From contig NZ_RWKH01000009.1 of assembly GCF_003984625.1 (NCBI RefSeq), forward strand, positions 62,001 through 126,000: DNA of 64,000 nucleotides. Reading direction: 5' to 3'. The notes beneath the pieces are model-generated. The model was not told the origin of the DNA, made no database searches, and saw only the letters and a program-made list of their open reading frames with translations. Shown in pieces: positions 26,882-35,636 of this stretch. Every line of letters begins with the position of its first letter. Within the stretch, counting starts at the first letter, position 1. This stretch comes from Variovorax sp. DXTD-1. GTDB lineage: Bacteria; Pseudomonadota; Gammaproteobacteria; Burkholderiales; Burkholderiaceae_C. A program made the position numbers and the translations under genes.

Positions 26882-28804
26882 ATGGATGTGATCAGCAACT
26901 TTGCCGCCCGCTACGAGCGCACCCGCGAGGAAGTCCTCTCGCTGCAGGACTACCTGGATATTTGCAAACGCGATCCCACAGCGTATGCCACTGCGTCCGA
27001 GCGGATGCTCAAGGCGATCGGCGAACCCGAGCTGGTCGACACGCGCAACGATCCCAGGCTTTCGCGAATCTTCGCGAATAAGGTCATCAAGATCTACCCC
27101 GCGTTCAAGGAGTTCTACGGCATGGAGGACGCCATCGAGCAGGTGGTGTCGTACTTCAGGCATGCGGCCCAGGGCCTCGAGGAAAAGAAGCAGATCCTCT
27201 ACCTGCTGGGCCCCGTCGGCGGCGGCAAGAGCTCGATTGCCGAGCGCCTGAAGCAGCTCATGGAGCATGTGCCCTTCTATGCCATCCAGGGTTCGCCGGT
27301 CAACGAAACGCCGCTCGGCCTTTTCGACGCGGTGGAAGACGGCGAGATCCTTGAAAAGGAATACGGCATTCCGCGCCGCTACCTGAACCGCATCCTCTCG
27401 CCGTGGGCCGTCAAGCGCCTTGAAGAGTACGGCGGCGACATCCGCCAGTTCAAGGTGGTCAAGCGCTACCCTTCCGTGCTTCGGCAGATTGCCGTTGCCA
27501 AGACCGAGCCGGGCGATGAGAACAACCAGGACATCTCCTCGCTGGTCGGCAAGATCGACATCCGCAAGCTCGAGACCTACGCCCAGGACGACCCCGACGC
27601 CTACGCCTACTCCGGCGGCCTGTGCCTGGCCAACCAGGGCCTGCTCGAATTCGTGGAAATGTTCAAGGCACCCATCAAGGTGCTGCACCCGCTGCTTACC
27701 GCCACGCAGGAAGGCAACTTCAAGGGCACCGAAGGCTTCGGCGCCATTCCGTTCGACGGCATCGTGCTGGCGCACAGCAACGAGAGCGAATGGAAGGCCT
27801 TCCGCAACAACAAGAACAACGAGGCTTTTCTCGACCGGATCTACATCGTCAAGATTCCCTATTGCCTGCGCGCCTCGGAAGAAATCAAGATCTACGAGAA
27901 GCTGGTGCGCAACTCATCCTTGGCCAAGGCGCCCTGCGCTCCCGGCACGCTGCGCATGATGGCCCAGCTCTCGGTGCTCACGCGGCTGAAGGAGCCCGAG
28001 AACTCCAGCATCTACAGCAAGATGCAGGTGTACGACGGCGAGAACCTGAAGGACACCGATCCCAAGGCCAAGTCGATCCAGGAATACCGCGACTACGCCG
28101 GGGTTGATGAAGGCATGAGCGGCGTCTCCACCCGCTTTGCGTTCAAGATCATCTCCAAGGTGTTCAACTTCGACAGTTCCGAGGTGGCCGCCAACCCGGT
28201 GCACCTGATGTATGTGCTCGAGCAGCAGATCGAACGTGAGCAGTTTCCGCCGGAAACAGAACAGAAGTACATCAGCTACATCAAGGAGCTGCTGGCGCCG
28301 CGCTATGCCGAATTCATCGGCAAGGAAATTCAGACGGCCTACCTGGAGAGCTACAGCGAATACGGCCAGAACATCTTCGACCGTTACGTCACCTACGCCG
28401 ACTACTGGATCCAGGACCAGGAGTTCCGCGACGTGGACACCGGCGAGGTGTTCGACCGGGCCGCGCTCAACGCCGAACTCGAGAAGATCGAGCGGCCCGC
28501 AGGCATCGGCAATCCGAAGGACTTCCGCAACGAGATCGTCAACTTCGTGCTGCGTGCGCGTGCCGGCAACGCCGGGCGCAACCCTGCATGGACGAGCTAC
28601 GAAAAGCTGCGCGCCGTCATCGAGAAGAAGATGTTCTCCAACACCGAGGAACTCCTGCCGGTGATCAGCTTCAACACGAAGAGCAGTGCCGACGAACAGA
28701 AGAAGCACGAAGACTTCGTGACCCGCATGGTCGAAAAGGGCTATACGGCCAAGCAGGTTCGCCTGCTCTGCGAGTGGTACCTGCGGGTACGCAAGAGTTC
28801 ATAG
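26882..28804 (+). CDS. prkA: PrkA family AAA+ serine protein kinase (YeaG)
   Basis: 640 aa. AAA+ PrkA domain with Walker A GPVGGGKSS at about 110-118, and a C-terminal PrkA kinase-like domain (ISYIKELLAPRYAEFIGKEIQTAYLESYSEYGQNIFDRYVTYADYW). ATG 26882 is 7 nt after TGGAGG; a GTG at 26876 overlaps the RBS spacing. In enterobacteria the yeaG-yeaH pair is tied to nitrogen starvation and stationary phase. A terminator-like hairpin separates it from yeaH. Confidence 0.95.
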   Translation: MDVISNFAARYERTREEVLSLQDYLDICKRDPTAYATASERMLKAIGEPELVDTRNDPRLSRIFANKVIKIYPAFKEFYGMEDAIEQVVSYFRHAAQGLEEKKQILYLLGPVGGGKSSIAERLKQLMEHVPFYAIQGSPVNETPLGLFDAVEDGEILEKEYGIPRRYLNRILSPWAVKRLEEYGGDIRQFKVVKRYPSVLRQIAVAKTEPGDENNQDISSLVGKIDIRKLETYAQDDPDAYAYSGGLCLANQGLLEFVEMFKAPIKVLHPLLTATQEGNFKGTEGFGAIPFDGIVLAHSNESEWKAFRNNKNNEAFLDRIYIVKIPYCLRASEEIKIYEKLVRNSSLAKAPCAPGTLRMMAQLSVLTRLKEPENSSIYSKMQVYDGENLKDTDPKAKSIQEYRDYAGVDEGMSGVSTRFAFKIISKVFNFDSSEVAANPVHLMYVLEQQIEREQFPPETEQKYISYIKELLAPRYAEFIGKEIQTAYLESYSEYGQNIFDRYVTYADYWIQDQEFRDVDTGEVFDRAALNAELEKIERPAGIGNPKDFRNEIVNFVLRARAGNAGRNPAWTSYEKLRAVIEKKMFSNTEELLPVISFNTKSSADEQKKHEDFVTRMVEKGYTAKQVRLLCEWYLRVRKSS

Positions 28805-28818
28805 CGGTAGTCCATAGC

Positions 28819-28845
28819 GGCGAGGCCGGGGCCTCGCCCCCTTTT
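28819..28845 (+). terminator. Strong intrinsic terminator between prkA and yeaH
   Basis: GGCGAGGCC (28819-28827) and GGCCTCGCC (28830-28837) form a GC-rich hairpin followed directly by CCCTTTTT (28838-28845). This is textbook Rho-independent structure, placed inside the prkA-yeaH-spoVR operon, so prkA mRNA should exceed that of the two downstream genes. Confidence 0.75.
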
Positions 28846-28867
28846 TGCAAGGAGCTTTGACATCATC

Positions 28868-30160
28868 GTGGCCATCCTGCAGCAGATCATCGACCGCCGG
28901 CTCTCGGGCAAGAACAAATCCATCGGCAACCGGGAGCGCTTCCTCCGGCGCTACAAAGGCCAGATCCAGGAAGCCGTGCGGCGCGCGGTCAGCGGGCGCA
29001 ACATCCGCGAACTGGAGCAAGGCGAAGATGTCACCCTGCCGCGCCACGATGTGTCCGAACCAGTGTTCGGCCATGCGCGCGGCGGCGACCGCGAGTACGT
29101 GCACCCGGGCAACCAGGAATACCTGAAGGGCGACCGCATTGCACGCCCCGAAGGGCAGGCCGGCGGCGGCTCGGGCAGTGGAGAGGCCGGAGACGGAGGC
29201 GAAGGCGAAGACGACTTCGTGTTCCGCCTCACGCGCGAAGAGTTCATGCGCGTGTTCTTCGACGACCTGGCGCTGCCGCACCTGGTTCGCACGCAGATTG
29301 CCGAAGTGCCCGAATGGAAGAGCCACCGAGCCGGCTTCACGAACGACGGCACGCCCAACAACCTACACGTGGTGCGCTCGATGCGCGGCGCCCTTGCGCG
29401 GCGCATTGCGCTCGGCGGGGAGCCGCGCAAGGAGCTGCGGCGCCTGGAGGCGCACCTGCTGCACCTGAAGCAGCATCCGCAGGCGGAGCAGCCCTTCATC
29501 CAGAAAGAAATCCGCGAGACTGAAGAGCACATTGAAGAGCTGCGTAGAACCGCGCGGCATGTGCCCTACATCGACCCGATCGACCTGCGCTACCGCAACC
29601 GCGTGAAGACTCCTGTGCCCAGCGCCAAGGCGGTGATGTTCTGCCTGATGGACGTTTCCGGCTCCATGGACGAGGCCCGCAAGGACATGGCGAAGCGCTT
29701 CTTCATGCTGCTCTATCTGTTTCTCACGCGGCACTATGAACGCATCGACCTCGTCTTTTTGCGCCACCACACGCAGGCGCAGGAGGTGAACGAGGAAGAA
29801 TTCTTCCATGCCACCGAGACCGGCGGCACCGTGGTGTCGAGCGCGCTGGTATTGATGGACGAGATCATCAAGGCTCGCTACCCGAGCGGCGAGTGGAACG
29901 TGTACGGCGCGCAGGCGAGCGACGGCGACAACTGGCACCAGGACAGCGGTCGCTGCCGCGAGCTGCTGGTCGAAAACATCCTTCCGGTGGTGCGCTACTA
30001 CGCCTACGTGCAGGTGGCCGAAACCGAGCAGAACCTGTGGCAGGAATACGCGCAGCTGGAGGGCCTGCAGCCCAACTTCGCGATGCGCAAGGTATCGGAC
30101 GCAAGCGACATCTACCCCGTGTTCCGCGACCTCTTCAAGAAGGAAGGGGTGCCCGCATGA
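28868..30160 (+). CDS. yeaH: YeaH/YhbH family protein (DUF444, VWA-like)
   Basis: 430 aa, start GTG with AAGGAG 13 nt upstream (rather far). The N-terminus is typical (IDRRLSGKNKSIGNRERFLRRYKGQIQEAV). After a Gly-rich acidic linker near residue 100 there is a von Willebrand A-like domain with MIDAS motif DVSGSMD near residue 260, and ETGGTVVSSAL. It functions with PrkA and SpoVR in an unresolved stress pathway. Its stop overlaps the spoVR start (ATGA). Confidence 0.95.
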   Translation: MAILQQIIDRRLSGKNKSIGNRERFLRRYKGQIQEAVRRAVSGRNIRELEQGEDVTLPRHDVSEPVFGHARGGDREYVHPGNQEYLKGDRIARPEGQAGGGSGSGEAGDGGEGEDDFVFRLTREEFMRVFFDDLALPHLVRTQIAEVPEWKSHRAGFTNDGTPNNLHVVRSMRGALARRIALGGEPRKELRRLEAHLLHLKQHPQAEQPFIQKEIRETEEHIEELRRTARHVPYIDPIDLRYRNRVKTPVPSAKAVMFCLMDVSGSMDEARKDMAKRFFMLLYLFLTRHYERIDLVFLRHHTQAQEVNEEEFFHATETGGTVVSSALVLMDEIIKARYPSGEWNVYGAQASDGDNWHQDSGRCRELLVENILPVVRYYAYVQVAETEQNLWQEYAQLEGLQPNFAMRKVSDASDIYPVFRDLFKKEGVPA

Positions 30161-31710
30161 CCTCCGAACACCCTCCCTTCGAGCGCATGAACTCCACCGG
30201 ACGCCTGGAGCGGCTGGCCAGCCCGTCCGACTGGACCTTCGACCTCATCGAGACCTATCACACGGAGATAGCGAAAACCGCCAAGGGCTTCGGGCTGGAC
30301 GTGTACCCCAACCAGCTCGAGGTGATTACCGCCGAGCAGATGATGGATGCCTACGCCAGCGTGGGCATGCCCATGATCTACCGCCACTGGTCGTACGGCA
30401 AACAGTTCATCGCTACCGAGAAGAACTACCGCCGCGGCCACATGGGGCTGGCCTACGAGATCGTCATCAACTCCGATCCCTGCATTGCCTACCTGATGGA
30501 AGAAAACACCATGGCCATGCAGGCCCTGGTGATTGCGCATGCGGCCTACGGCCACAACAGCTTCTTCAAGGGCAACTACCTGTTCCGCATGTGGACCGAT
30601 GCGTCGTCGATCATCGACTACCTCGTGTACGCGCGGCACTACATCGCCGAATGCGAAGAGCGCCATGGCCTCGATGCGGTGGAGCAGCTGCTCGACTCCT
30701 GCCACGCACTGATGAACTACGGTGTCGACCGCTATCGCCGTCCGCAGAAGCGTTCACTCGCGCAAGAGGGCATGCAGCGCGCCGAACGCGAGCGCCACAT
30801 GCAGCAGCAGGTGAACGACCTGTGGCGCACCCTGCCCCGCCGCAGCGAACAGGCCACGGAATCCGATGCTTCCCGCCGCTTTCCTTCGGAGCCGCAGGAG
30901 AACCTGCTCTACTTCATCGAGAAGAACGCCGCGCTGCTCGAGCCCTGGCAGCGCGAGGTGGTGCGCATCGTGCGCAAGATCGCCCAGTACTTCTATCCCC
31001 AGCGCCAGACGCAGGTCATGAACGAAGGCTGGGCAACCTTCTGGCACTACACCCTGCTCAACACCATGTACGACCGCGGCCAGCTCGCCGACGGCTTCAT
31101 GATGGAATGGCTCAGTTCGCACACGGGCGTGATCTTTCAGCCGCCGGTGGGGCACCGCGCCTACAGCGGCATCAACCCCTACGCGCTGGGTTTTGCCATG
31201 TTCACCGAGCTGCGGCGTATCTGCGAAAAGCCCAACGACGAAGACAAGCGCTGGTTCCCCGACTTTGCGGGCACCGACTGGGTCAAGACGCTCGACTATG
31301 CAATGCGCAACTTCAAGGACGAGAGCTTCATCGGACAGTTCCTGAGCCCGAAGACGATGCGTGATTTCAGGCTGTTCGCGATCCGCGACCACCAGAGCGA
31401 GCCCGAGCTCGAGGTGTCCGCCATTCACGACGACAGCGGCTATCACGCGCTGCGCGAATCGCTGTCACGCCAGTACGACATCAGCAGCAGGGAGCCCGAC
31501 ATCCAGGTGTGGAACGTCAACATGCGAGGCGACCGCGCCCTGACGCTGCGCCACACGCAGCGCAACAACCTGCCGCTGCACGACGATGCGGAAGAAGTGC
31601 TGAAGCACGTCGCCCGGCTGTGGGGCTTTGACGTTCACCTGGAGAGCGTCGACGCCCAAGGCCACATCAGCCGCAGCTGGAAGGCCGCGGCTCCAAGGCA
31701 AACCGACTGA
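30157..31710 (+). CDS. spoVR: SpoVR family protein
   Basis: 517 aa. SpoVR hallmarks are VYPNQLEVITAEQMMDAYASVGMPMIYRHWSYGKQF, AHAAYGHNSFFKGNYLF, NEGWATFWHYTLLN and SGINPYALGFAMF. The biochemical function is unknown; H- and E-rich motifs suggest a metal site. Coupled to yeaH by a 4-bp overlap. Convergent with aroQ 19 bp further on. Confidence 0.96.
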   Translation: MTSEHPPFERMNSTGRLERLASPSDWTFDLIETYHTEIAKTAKGFGLDVYPNQLEVITAEQMMDAYASVGMPMIYRHWSYGKQFIATEKNYRRGHMGLAYEIVINSDPCIAYLMEENTMAMQALVIAHAAYGHNSFFKGNYLFRMWTDASSIIDYLVYARHYIAECEERHGLDAVEQLLDSCHALMNYGVDRYRRPQKRSLAQEGMQRAERERHMQQQVNDLWRTLPRRSEQATESDASRRFPSEPQENLLYFIEKNAALLEPWQREVVRIVRKIAQYFYPQRQTQVMNEGWATFWHYTLLNTMYDRGQLADGFMMEWLSSHTGVIFQPPVGHRAYSGINPYALGFAMFTELRRICEKPNDEDKRWFPDFAGTDWVKTLDYAMRNFKDESFIGQFLSPKTMRDFRLFAIRDHQSEPELEVSAIHDDSGYHALRESLSRQYDISSREPDIQVWNVNMRGDRALTLRHTQRNNLPLHDDAEEVLKHVARLWGFDVHLESVDAQGHISRSWKAAAPRQTD

Positions 31711-31729
31711 TCGGAACGGCCCGAAGGGC

Positions 31730-32170
31730 TCAGGGCAACAGGGCCGCGATGGCCAGTGCGTAGCCCTTTACGCCAAGGCCGACGATGATGCCGCGCGCCG
31801 CCGGCGAAATGTACGAGCGGTGGCGAAACTCCTCGCGCGCGTGCACGTTCGAGATGTGCAGTTCGATCAACGGCACGCTCGCGCCCTTGATGGCGTCGTG
31901 CAGCGCGATCGATGTGTGGGTGTAGGCGCCGGGGTTCATCACCACGCCCAGCATGTTGCCCGCGGCCACCTCGCGGCCGGCCTCATGGATCCAGTCGATC
32001 AGCACGCCCTCGTGGTTCGACTGGCGGCACTCGATTTCCACGCCGTGCGCGGCGCCCGCCTCCTTGCACAGTCGTTCGACGTCGGCCAGCGTGTCGCGGC
32101 CGTATTGCTCGGGTTCGCGTGTGCCAAGCAGGTTGAGGTTGGGGCCGTTGAGGACGAGTATTTTCTTCAT
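31730..32170 (-). CDS. aroQ: Type II 3-dehydroquinate dehydratase
   Basis: 146 aa. Third step of the shikimate pathway (3-dehydroquinate to 3-dehydroshikimate). Diagnostic motifs: [18 protein letters not shown] with the catalytic Arg/Tyr, [22 protein letters not shown] and [15 protein letters not shown] with the catalytic histidine. Divergent from the Rieske gene. Confidence 0.97.
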   Translation of the reverse strand: MKKILVLNGPNLNLLGTREPEQYGRDTLADVERLCKEAGAAHGVEIECRQSNHEGVLIDWIHEAGREVAAGNMLGVVMNPGAYTHTSIALHDAIKGASVPLIELHISNVHAREEFRHRSYISPAARGIIVGLGVKGYALAIAALLP

Positions 32171-32245
32171 GATGAGTAGCGTCTGGCGATGCCTCCATTA
32201 TGAGTGTGCGCCCCGCCTGGGACTTGCGCTAAGGTAGCGCGCATC

Positions 32246-32950
32246 ATGATGAGCGCAGACAGCATTTCAGCCTGGCATCCGGTGGCCCGTTCGGCCGATG
32301 TGCGCCCCGGCGCCAACATCTTTGCAGGCTTCGCGCAGGGGCAGGAGCTTGCGCTCTGGCGTTCGGCCGACGGCACGCCCCAGGCATGGGAGAACCGCTG
32401 CCCCCATCGCAGCGTGCGGTTCACGCTCGGCCAGGTGGTGGAAAACCGCCTCTCCTGTGCTTACCACGGCTGGCAGTACGCCGCCGGCAGCGGGCAGTGC
32501 AAGAGCATCCCTGCGCATCCCGATATGCCGCCGCCAAGCAACCTGTGCGCCAAGGTGTTCAGCGCCGTGGATGCAGCGGGCATGCTGTGGGTGAACCTCG
32601 CTGGTGAGACCGCACAAGCCCAGCCGCAAGACGACATCGTGCCTGCGGGATGGTCGTTCTGCCGCACCCTCGCCGTGCGCGCCGATGCGGCAAGCCTGCA
32701 CGATGCACTCGCCCGGCGCGGCTTCGCGAGCGACACCGCAACGGCGGCATGGCGCGGCCCGCTCGGCCAGTCCGGCACAGTGGCACTGGTGCTCGACGCA
32801 CAACCGCTGCTGGCCTTCATCCACCTCTGGACAGATGCCGCGCCCGGCACCGCCGCAATGAAGACACTGCACATCGCCGCACGCAGCCTCCGCAGCGAGA
32901 TCGAAGAAGAAGAAGAAGAAGAAAGTCGACGACCGCAATCGGCAGCCTGA
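32246..32950 (+). CDS. Rieske [2Fe-2S] protein, electron-transfer half of a split oxygenase
   Basis: 234 aa from ATG 32246 (32249 also possible). A complete Rieske cluster site is present: C52-P-H54 and C71-A-Y-H74-G-W, in the context of an aromatic-ring-hydroxylating oxygenase N-terminal domain (WHPVARSADV...). After residue 125 there is only a short, divergent stretch without the D-x2-H-x4-H iron site, ending in a Glu-rich tail. It should carry electrons but cannot hydroxylate alone. The next gene has the opposite make-up: catalytic site kept, Rieske ligands lost. No reductase is visible. Confidence 0.85.
   Translation: MMSADSISAWHPVARSADVRPGANIFAGFAQGQELALWRSADGTPQAWENRCPHRSVRFTLGQVVENRLSCAYHGWQYAAGSGQCKSIPAHPDMPPPSNLCAKVFSAVDAAGMLWVNLAGETAQAQPQDDIVPAGWSFCRTLAVRADAASLHDALARRGFASDTATAAWRGPLGQSGTVALVLDAQPLLAFIHLWTDAAPGTAAMKTLHIAARSLRSEIEEEEEEESRRPQSAA
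32903..32923 (+). repeat. GAA trinucleotide microsatellite (7 units) in the Rieske gene
   Basis: Seven consecutive GAA codons encode the Glu run near the C-terminus of the Rieske protein. A change by a whole unit only alters tail length; a one- or two-base slip would change the frame only after the functional domain. Confidence 0.85.
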
Positions 32951-32958
32951 AGAGAACC

Positions 32959-33822
32959 ATGCCCTTCACCACAGACGATCCCAACATGCTCGACGACTGG
33001 CTGGTCGTCGGCCCTTCGACGACGCTCGCCGGCACCTCCGATGTGCATCCCCGCACGACTCGCCTGCTCGGCGAAACACTGCACGTGTGGAGCAACGGGT
33101 CCGGTGCACCGCAGTGCCGGCTCGGCACGCAAACGCTCGCCGTCCAGTCGCGCTACGGCTACCTCTGGGTCTGCCCAAGCGGCAAGCCGACGCGGCCCCT
33201 GTTCGACTTTCCCGAATATGGCGAACAGGGGCGCCGCATGGTCGACTGCGGCAGCATCGGCGTGGCCGTATCGGGCTTGCGCGTGATCGAGAACTTTCTG
33301 GACATGGCGCACTTCCCCTTCGTGCACGCCGGCTTCCTGGGCAAGGTGCCGCACACCGAAGTGGCAAAGTACCAGGTGCAGGTCGACCCGGCCACCCAGG
33401 AAATCTGGGCCACCGATTGCCGCTTCTGGCAACCCCGCGCCTCGGCCGCCCACGACAGCGGGGCGGAGGTGACCTACAAATACCGCGTCATGCAGCCGCT
33501 CACGGCCATGCTCTACAAATCGAGCCACCGCGCCGGTGAGCTCGATGCCATCGCGCTGTTCCTGCAGCCACTCGATGACGAGCGCGTGATCGCCCACACA
33601 CTGCTCGCCTGCTACGACGACACCTCGACAGACGCCGAACTCATCGCTTTCCAGCAGACGATCTTCGGGCAGGACAAGCCGATTCTCGAGAACCACGCCT
33701 TCAAGCGCATGCCGCTCGAAGGCCGCGCCGAAACGCCGACGCGCGGCGACACGACCTCCGTCACCTACCGGCGCTGGCTGCGCGAGCGCGGCATGCGCTT
33801 TGGCGTGAGGCAAGCCGCATGA
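32959..33822 (+). CDS. Rieske-type oxygenase catalytic subunit lacking its own Rieske ligands
   Basis: 287 aa. The C-terminal part is a mononuclear-iron catalytic domain like VanA-type demethylases: N112-F-L-D115-M-A-H118-F-P-F-V-H123 gives the bridging Asp and the two His ligands. The N-terminal 75 residues align in shape with a Rieske domain (LAVQSRYGYLWVCPSGK) but have no C-x-H or C-x2-H pair. It starts 9 bp after the preceding gene and in a different frame. The upstream protein presumably feeds it electrons. Neighbouring formaldehyde genes suggest an O- or N-demethylase; this is inference. Confidence 0.8.
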   Translation: MPFTTDDPNMLDDWLVVGPSTTLAGTSDVHPRTTRLLGETLHVWSNGSGAPQCRLGTQTLAVQSRYGYLWVCPSGKPTRPLFDFPEYGEQGRRMVDCGSIGVAVSGLRVIENFLDMAHFPFVHAGFLGKVPHTEVAKYQVQVDPATQEIWATDCRFWQPRASAAHDSGAEVTYKYRVMQPLTAMLYKSSHRAGELDAIALFLQPLDDERVIAHTLLACYDDTSTDAELIAFQQTIFGQDKPILENHAFKRMPLEGRAETPTRGDTTSVTYRRWLRERGMRFGVRQAA

Positions 33823-34457
33823 TCAAGCTCTACGACTACGCCCTTTCCGGCAACTGCTTCAAGGTGCGGCAGATGCTGGCCTGGCTGGGCCTCGGCTACC
33901 AGAGCGTGCCGGTCGACTTTCACCCCGGCCGCGAGCACAAGTCGGCTGCGTTCCTGGCGCACGTCAACCCGCTCGGGCAGATTCCGGTGATCGACGACCA
34001 CGGCTTTGTGCTGCGCGAAGCGCAAGGCATCCTCGTCTATCTTGCGAGCAAGTACGACGCACAGCACCGCTGGTACCCGGACGAACCGCAGCTGCGCGGC
34101 CAGGTTGCGATGTGGTTCGCCACCGCCGATGAAATTACCCGCACCGCATCGGCGGCCCGGCTGCACGACGCGTTCGGCTACGAAAATCTCGACATCGAAG
34201 CCTGCCGGCGCGGCGCGCACGCGGCCTTTCGTTTGCTGGACGACCACCTGGCCGAGCGCGCCTGCGAAGGGCTGCAATGGCTGGTCGGGCAACACGCCAC
34301 CGTGGCCGACCTGGCCTGTTTTCCGTATGTGGCGCTGGCCGGCGAAGGCGGCATCCCTTTGGACGAATACCCTGCGCTGCGTACCTGGATGTGGGACTTT
34401 CGCCATCTGCCCGGCTTCATCGGCATGTCGGGTATCTTTCCTGCCGGCCCGGCCTGA
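33819..34457 (+). CDS. Glutathione S-transferase
   Basis: 212 aa: thioredoxin-like N-domain ([25 protein letters not shown] ... [11 protein letters not shown] ... [15 protein letters not shown]) and an all-helical C-domain ([15 protein letters not shown]). Its ATG overlaps the stop of the oxygenase subunit (ATGA), so the two are probably co-translated. It may handle a reactive oxidation product with glutathione. Confidence 0.92.
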   Translation: MIKLYDYALSGNCFKVRQMLAWLGLGYQSVPVDFHPGREHKSAAFLAHVNPLGQIPVIDDHGFVLREAQGILVYLASKYDAQHRWYPDEPQLRGQVAMWFATADEITRTASAARLHDAFGYENLDIEACRRGAHAAFRLLDDHLAERACEGLQWLVGQHATVADLACFPYVALAGEGGIPLDEYPALRTWMWDFRHLPGFIGMSGIFPAGPA

Positions 34458-34507
34458 GCGCCGGTCTGGGTATCCTTGCCCCTCTTCTCCTTTTTGCCCT
34501 CAAGCCC

Positions 34508-35614
34508 ATGAAAACAAAAGCTGCCGTCGCCTGGAAATCCGGAGCCCCCCTCACCATCGAAACCGTCGACCTCGAGGGCCCGAAATTCGGCGAGGTGCTG
34601 GTCGAGATCAAGGCCACCGGCATCTGCCACACCGATTACTACACGCTCTCCGGCGCCGACCCCGAAGGCATCTTTCCGGCCATCCTCGGCCATGAAGGCG
34701 CGGGCATCGTGGTCGACGTGGGCCCCGGCGTCACCACGCTGAAAAAGGGCGACCACGTCATTCCGCTCTACACGCCCGAGTGCCGCCAGTGCAAGTTCTG
34801 CCTGTCGCGCAAGACCAATCTCTGCCAGCTGATCCGCGGCACGCAGGGCAAGGGGCTGATGCCCGACGCAACCTCGCGCTTCAGCCTCGACGGCAAGCCG
34901 ATCTTTCACTACATGGGCACGTCGACCTTCAGCAACTACACGGTCGCGCCCGAGATTTCGCTGGCCAAGATCCGCGAAGACGCCCCGTTCGACAAGGTCT
35001 GCTACATCGGCTGCGGCGTGACCACCGGCATCGGCGCGGTGATCTTCACGGCCAAGGTGGAAGCCGGCGCCAATGTGGTGGTGTTCGGGCTCGGCGGCAT
35101 CGGCCTGAACGTGATCCAGGGCGCCAAGATGGTGGGCGCCGACAAGATCATCGGCGTCGACCTGAACCCCGAGCGCGAAGCCATGGCGCGCAAGTTCGGC
35201 ATGACGCATTTCATCAACCCGAAGGACACCGAGAACGTGGTCGATGCCATCGTGCAGCTGACCGACGGCGGCGCCGACTACAGCTTCGAGTGCATCGGCA
35301 ACACCAAGGTGATGCGCCAGGCGCTCGAATGCACGCACAAGGGCTGGGGCCGCAGCATCATCATCGGCGTGGCCGAGGCCGGCGCGGAAATCAGCACGCG
35401 GCCGTTCCAGCTGGTCACCGGCCGCAAATGGGAAGGCTCGGCCTTCGGCGGCGCGCGCGGCCGCACCGACGTGCCGAAGATCGTCGACTGGTACATGGAA
35501 GGCAAGATCAACATCGACGACCTGATCACCCACACCATGCCGCTCGAAGACATCAACAAGGGCTTCGACCTGATGAAGCGCGGCGAGTCGATCCGCGGCG
35601 TGGTTCTTTACTAG
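34508..35614 (+). CDS. frmA: S-(hydroxymethyl)glutathione dehydrogenase / class III alcohol dehydrogenase
   Basis: 368 aa zinc enzyme oxidising S-hydroxymethylglutathione (formaldehyde adduct) to S-formylglutathione. Motifs: catalytic-zinc [12 protein letters not shown] and GHEGAGIV, structural-zinc cysteines in [15 protein letters not shown], and coenzyme loop [18 protein letters not shown]. The usual frmR regulator is not next to it. Followed by an alpha/beta hydrolase and fghA. Confidence 0.97.
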   Translation: MKTKAAVAWKSGAPLTIETVDLEGPKFGEVLVEIKATGICHTDYYTLSGADPEGIFPAILGHEGAGIVVDVGPGVTTLKKGDHVIPLYTPECRQCKFCLSRKTNLCQLIRGTQGKGLMPDATSRFSLDGKPIFHYMGTSTFSNYTVAPEISLAKIREDAPFDKVCYIGCGVTTGIGAVIFTAKVEAGANVVVFGLGGIGLNVIQGAKMVGADKIIGVDLNPEREAMARKFGMTHFINPKDTENVVDAIVQLTDGGADYSFECIGNTKVMRQALECTHKGWGRSIIIGVAEAGAEISTRPFQLVTGRKWEGSAFGGARGRTDVPKIVDWYMEGKINIDDLITHTMPLEDINKGFDLMKRGESIRGVVLY

Positions 35615-35636
35615 CCTCTCGAGGAGAACGCCGGCC

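Noticed and set aside
32246-33822. One Rieske oxygenase gene broken by a frameshift
   Set aside because: Each protein keeps a stretch corresponding to the other half (a short C-domain in the first, a ligand-less Rieske-like N-domain in the second), and the second has its own ATG; a simple frameshift would leave complementary, non-overlapping parts.
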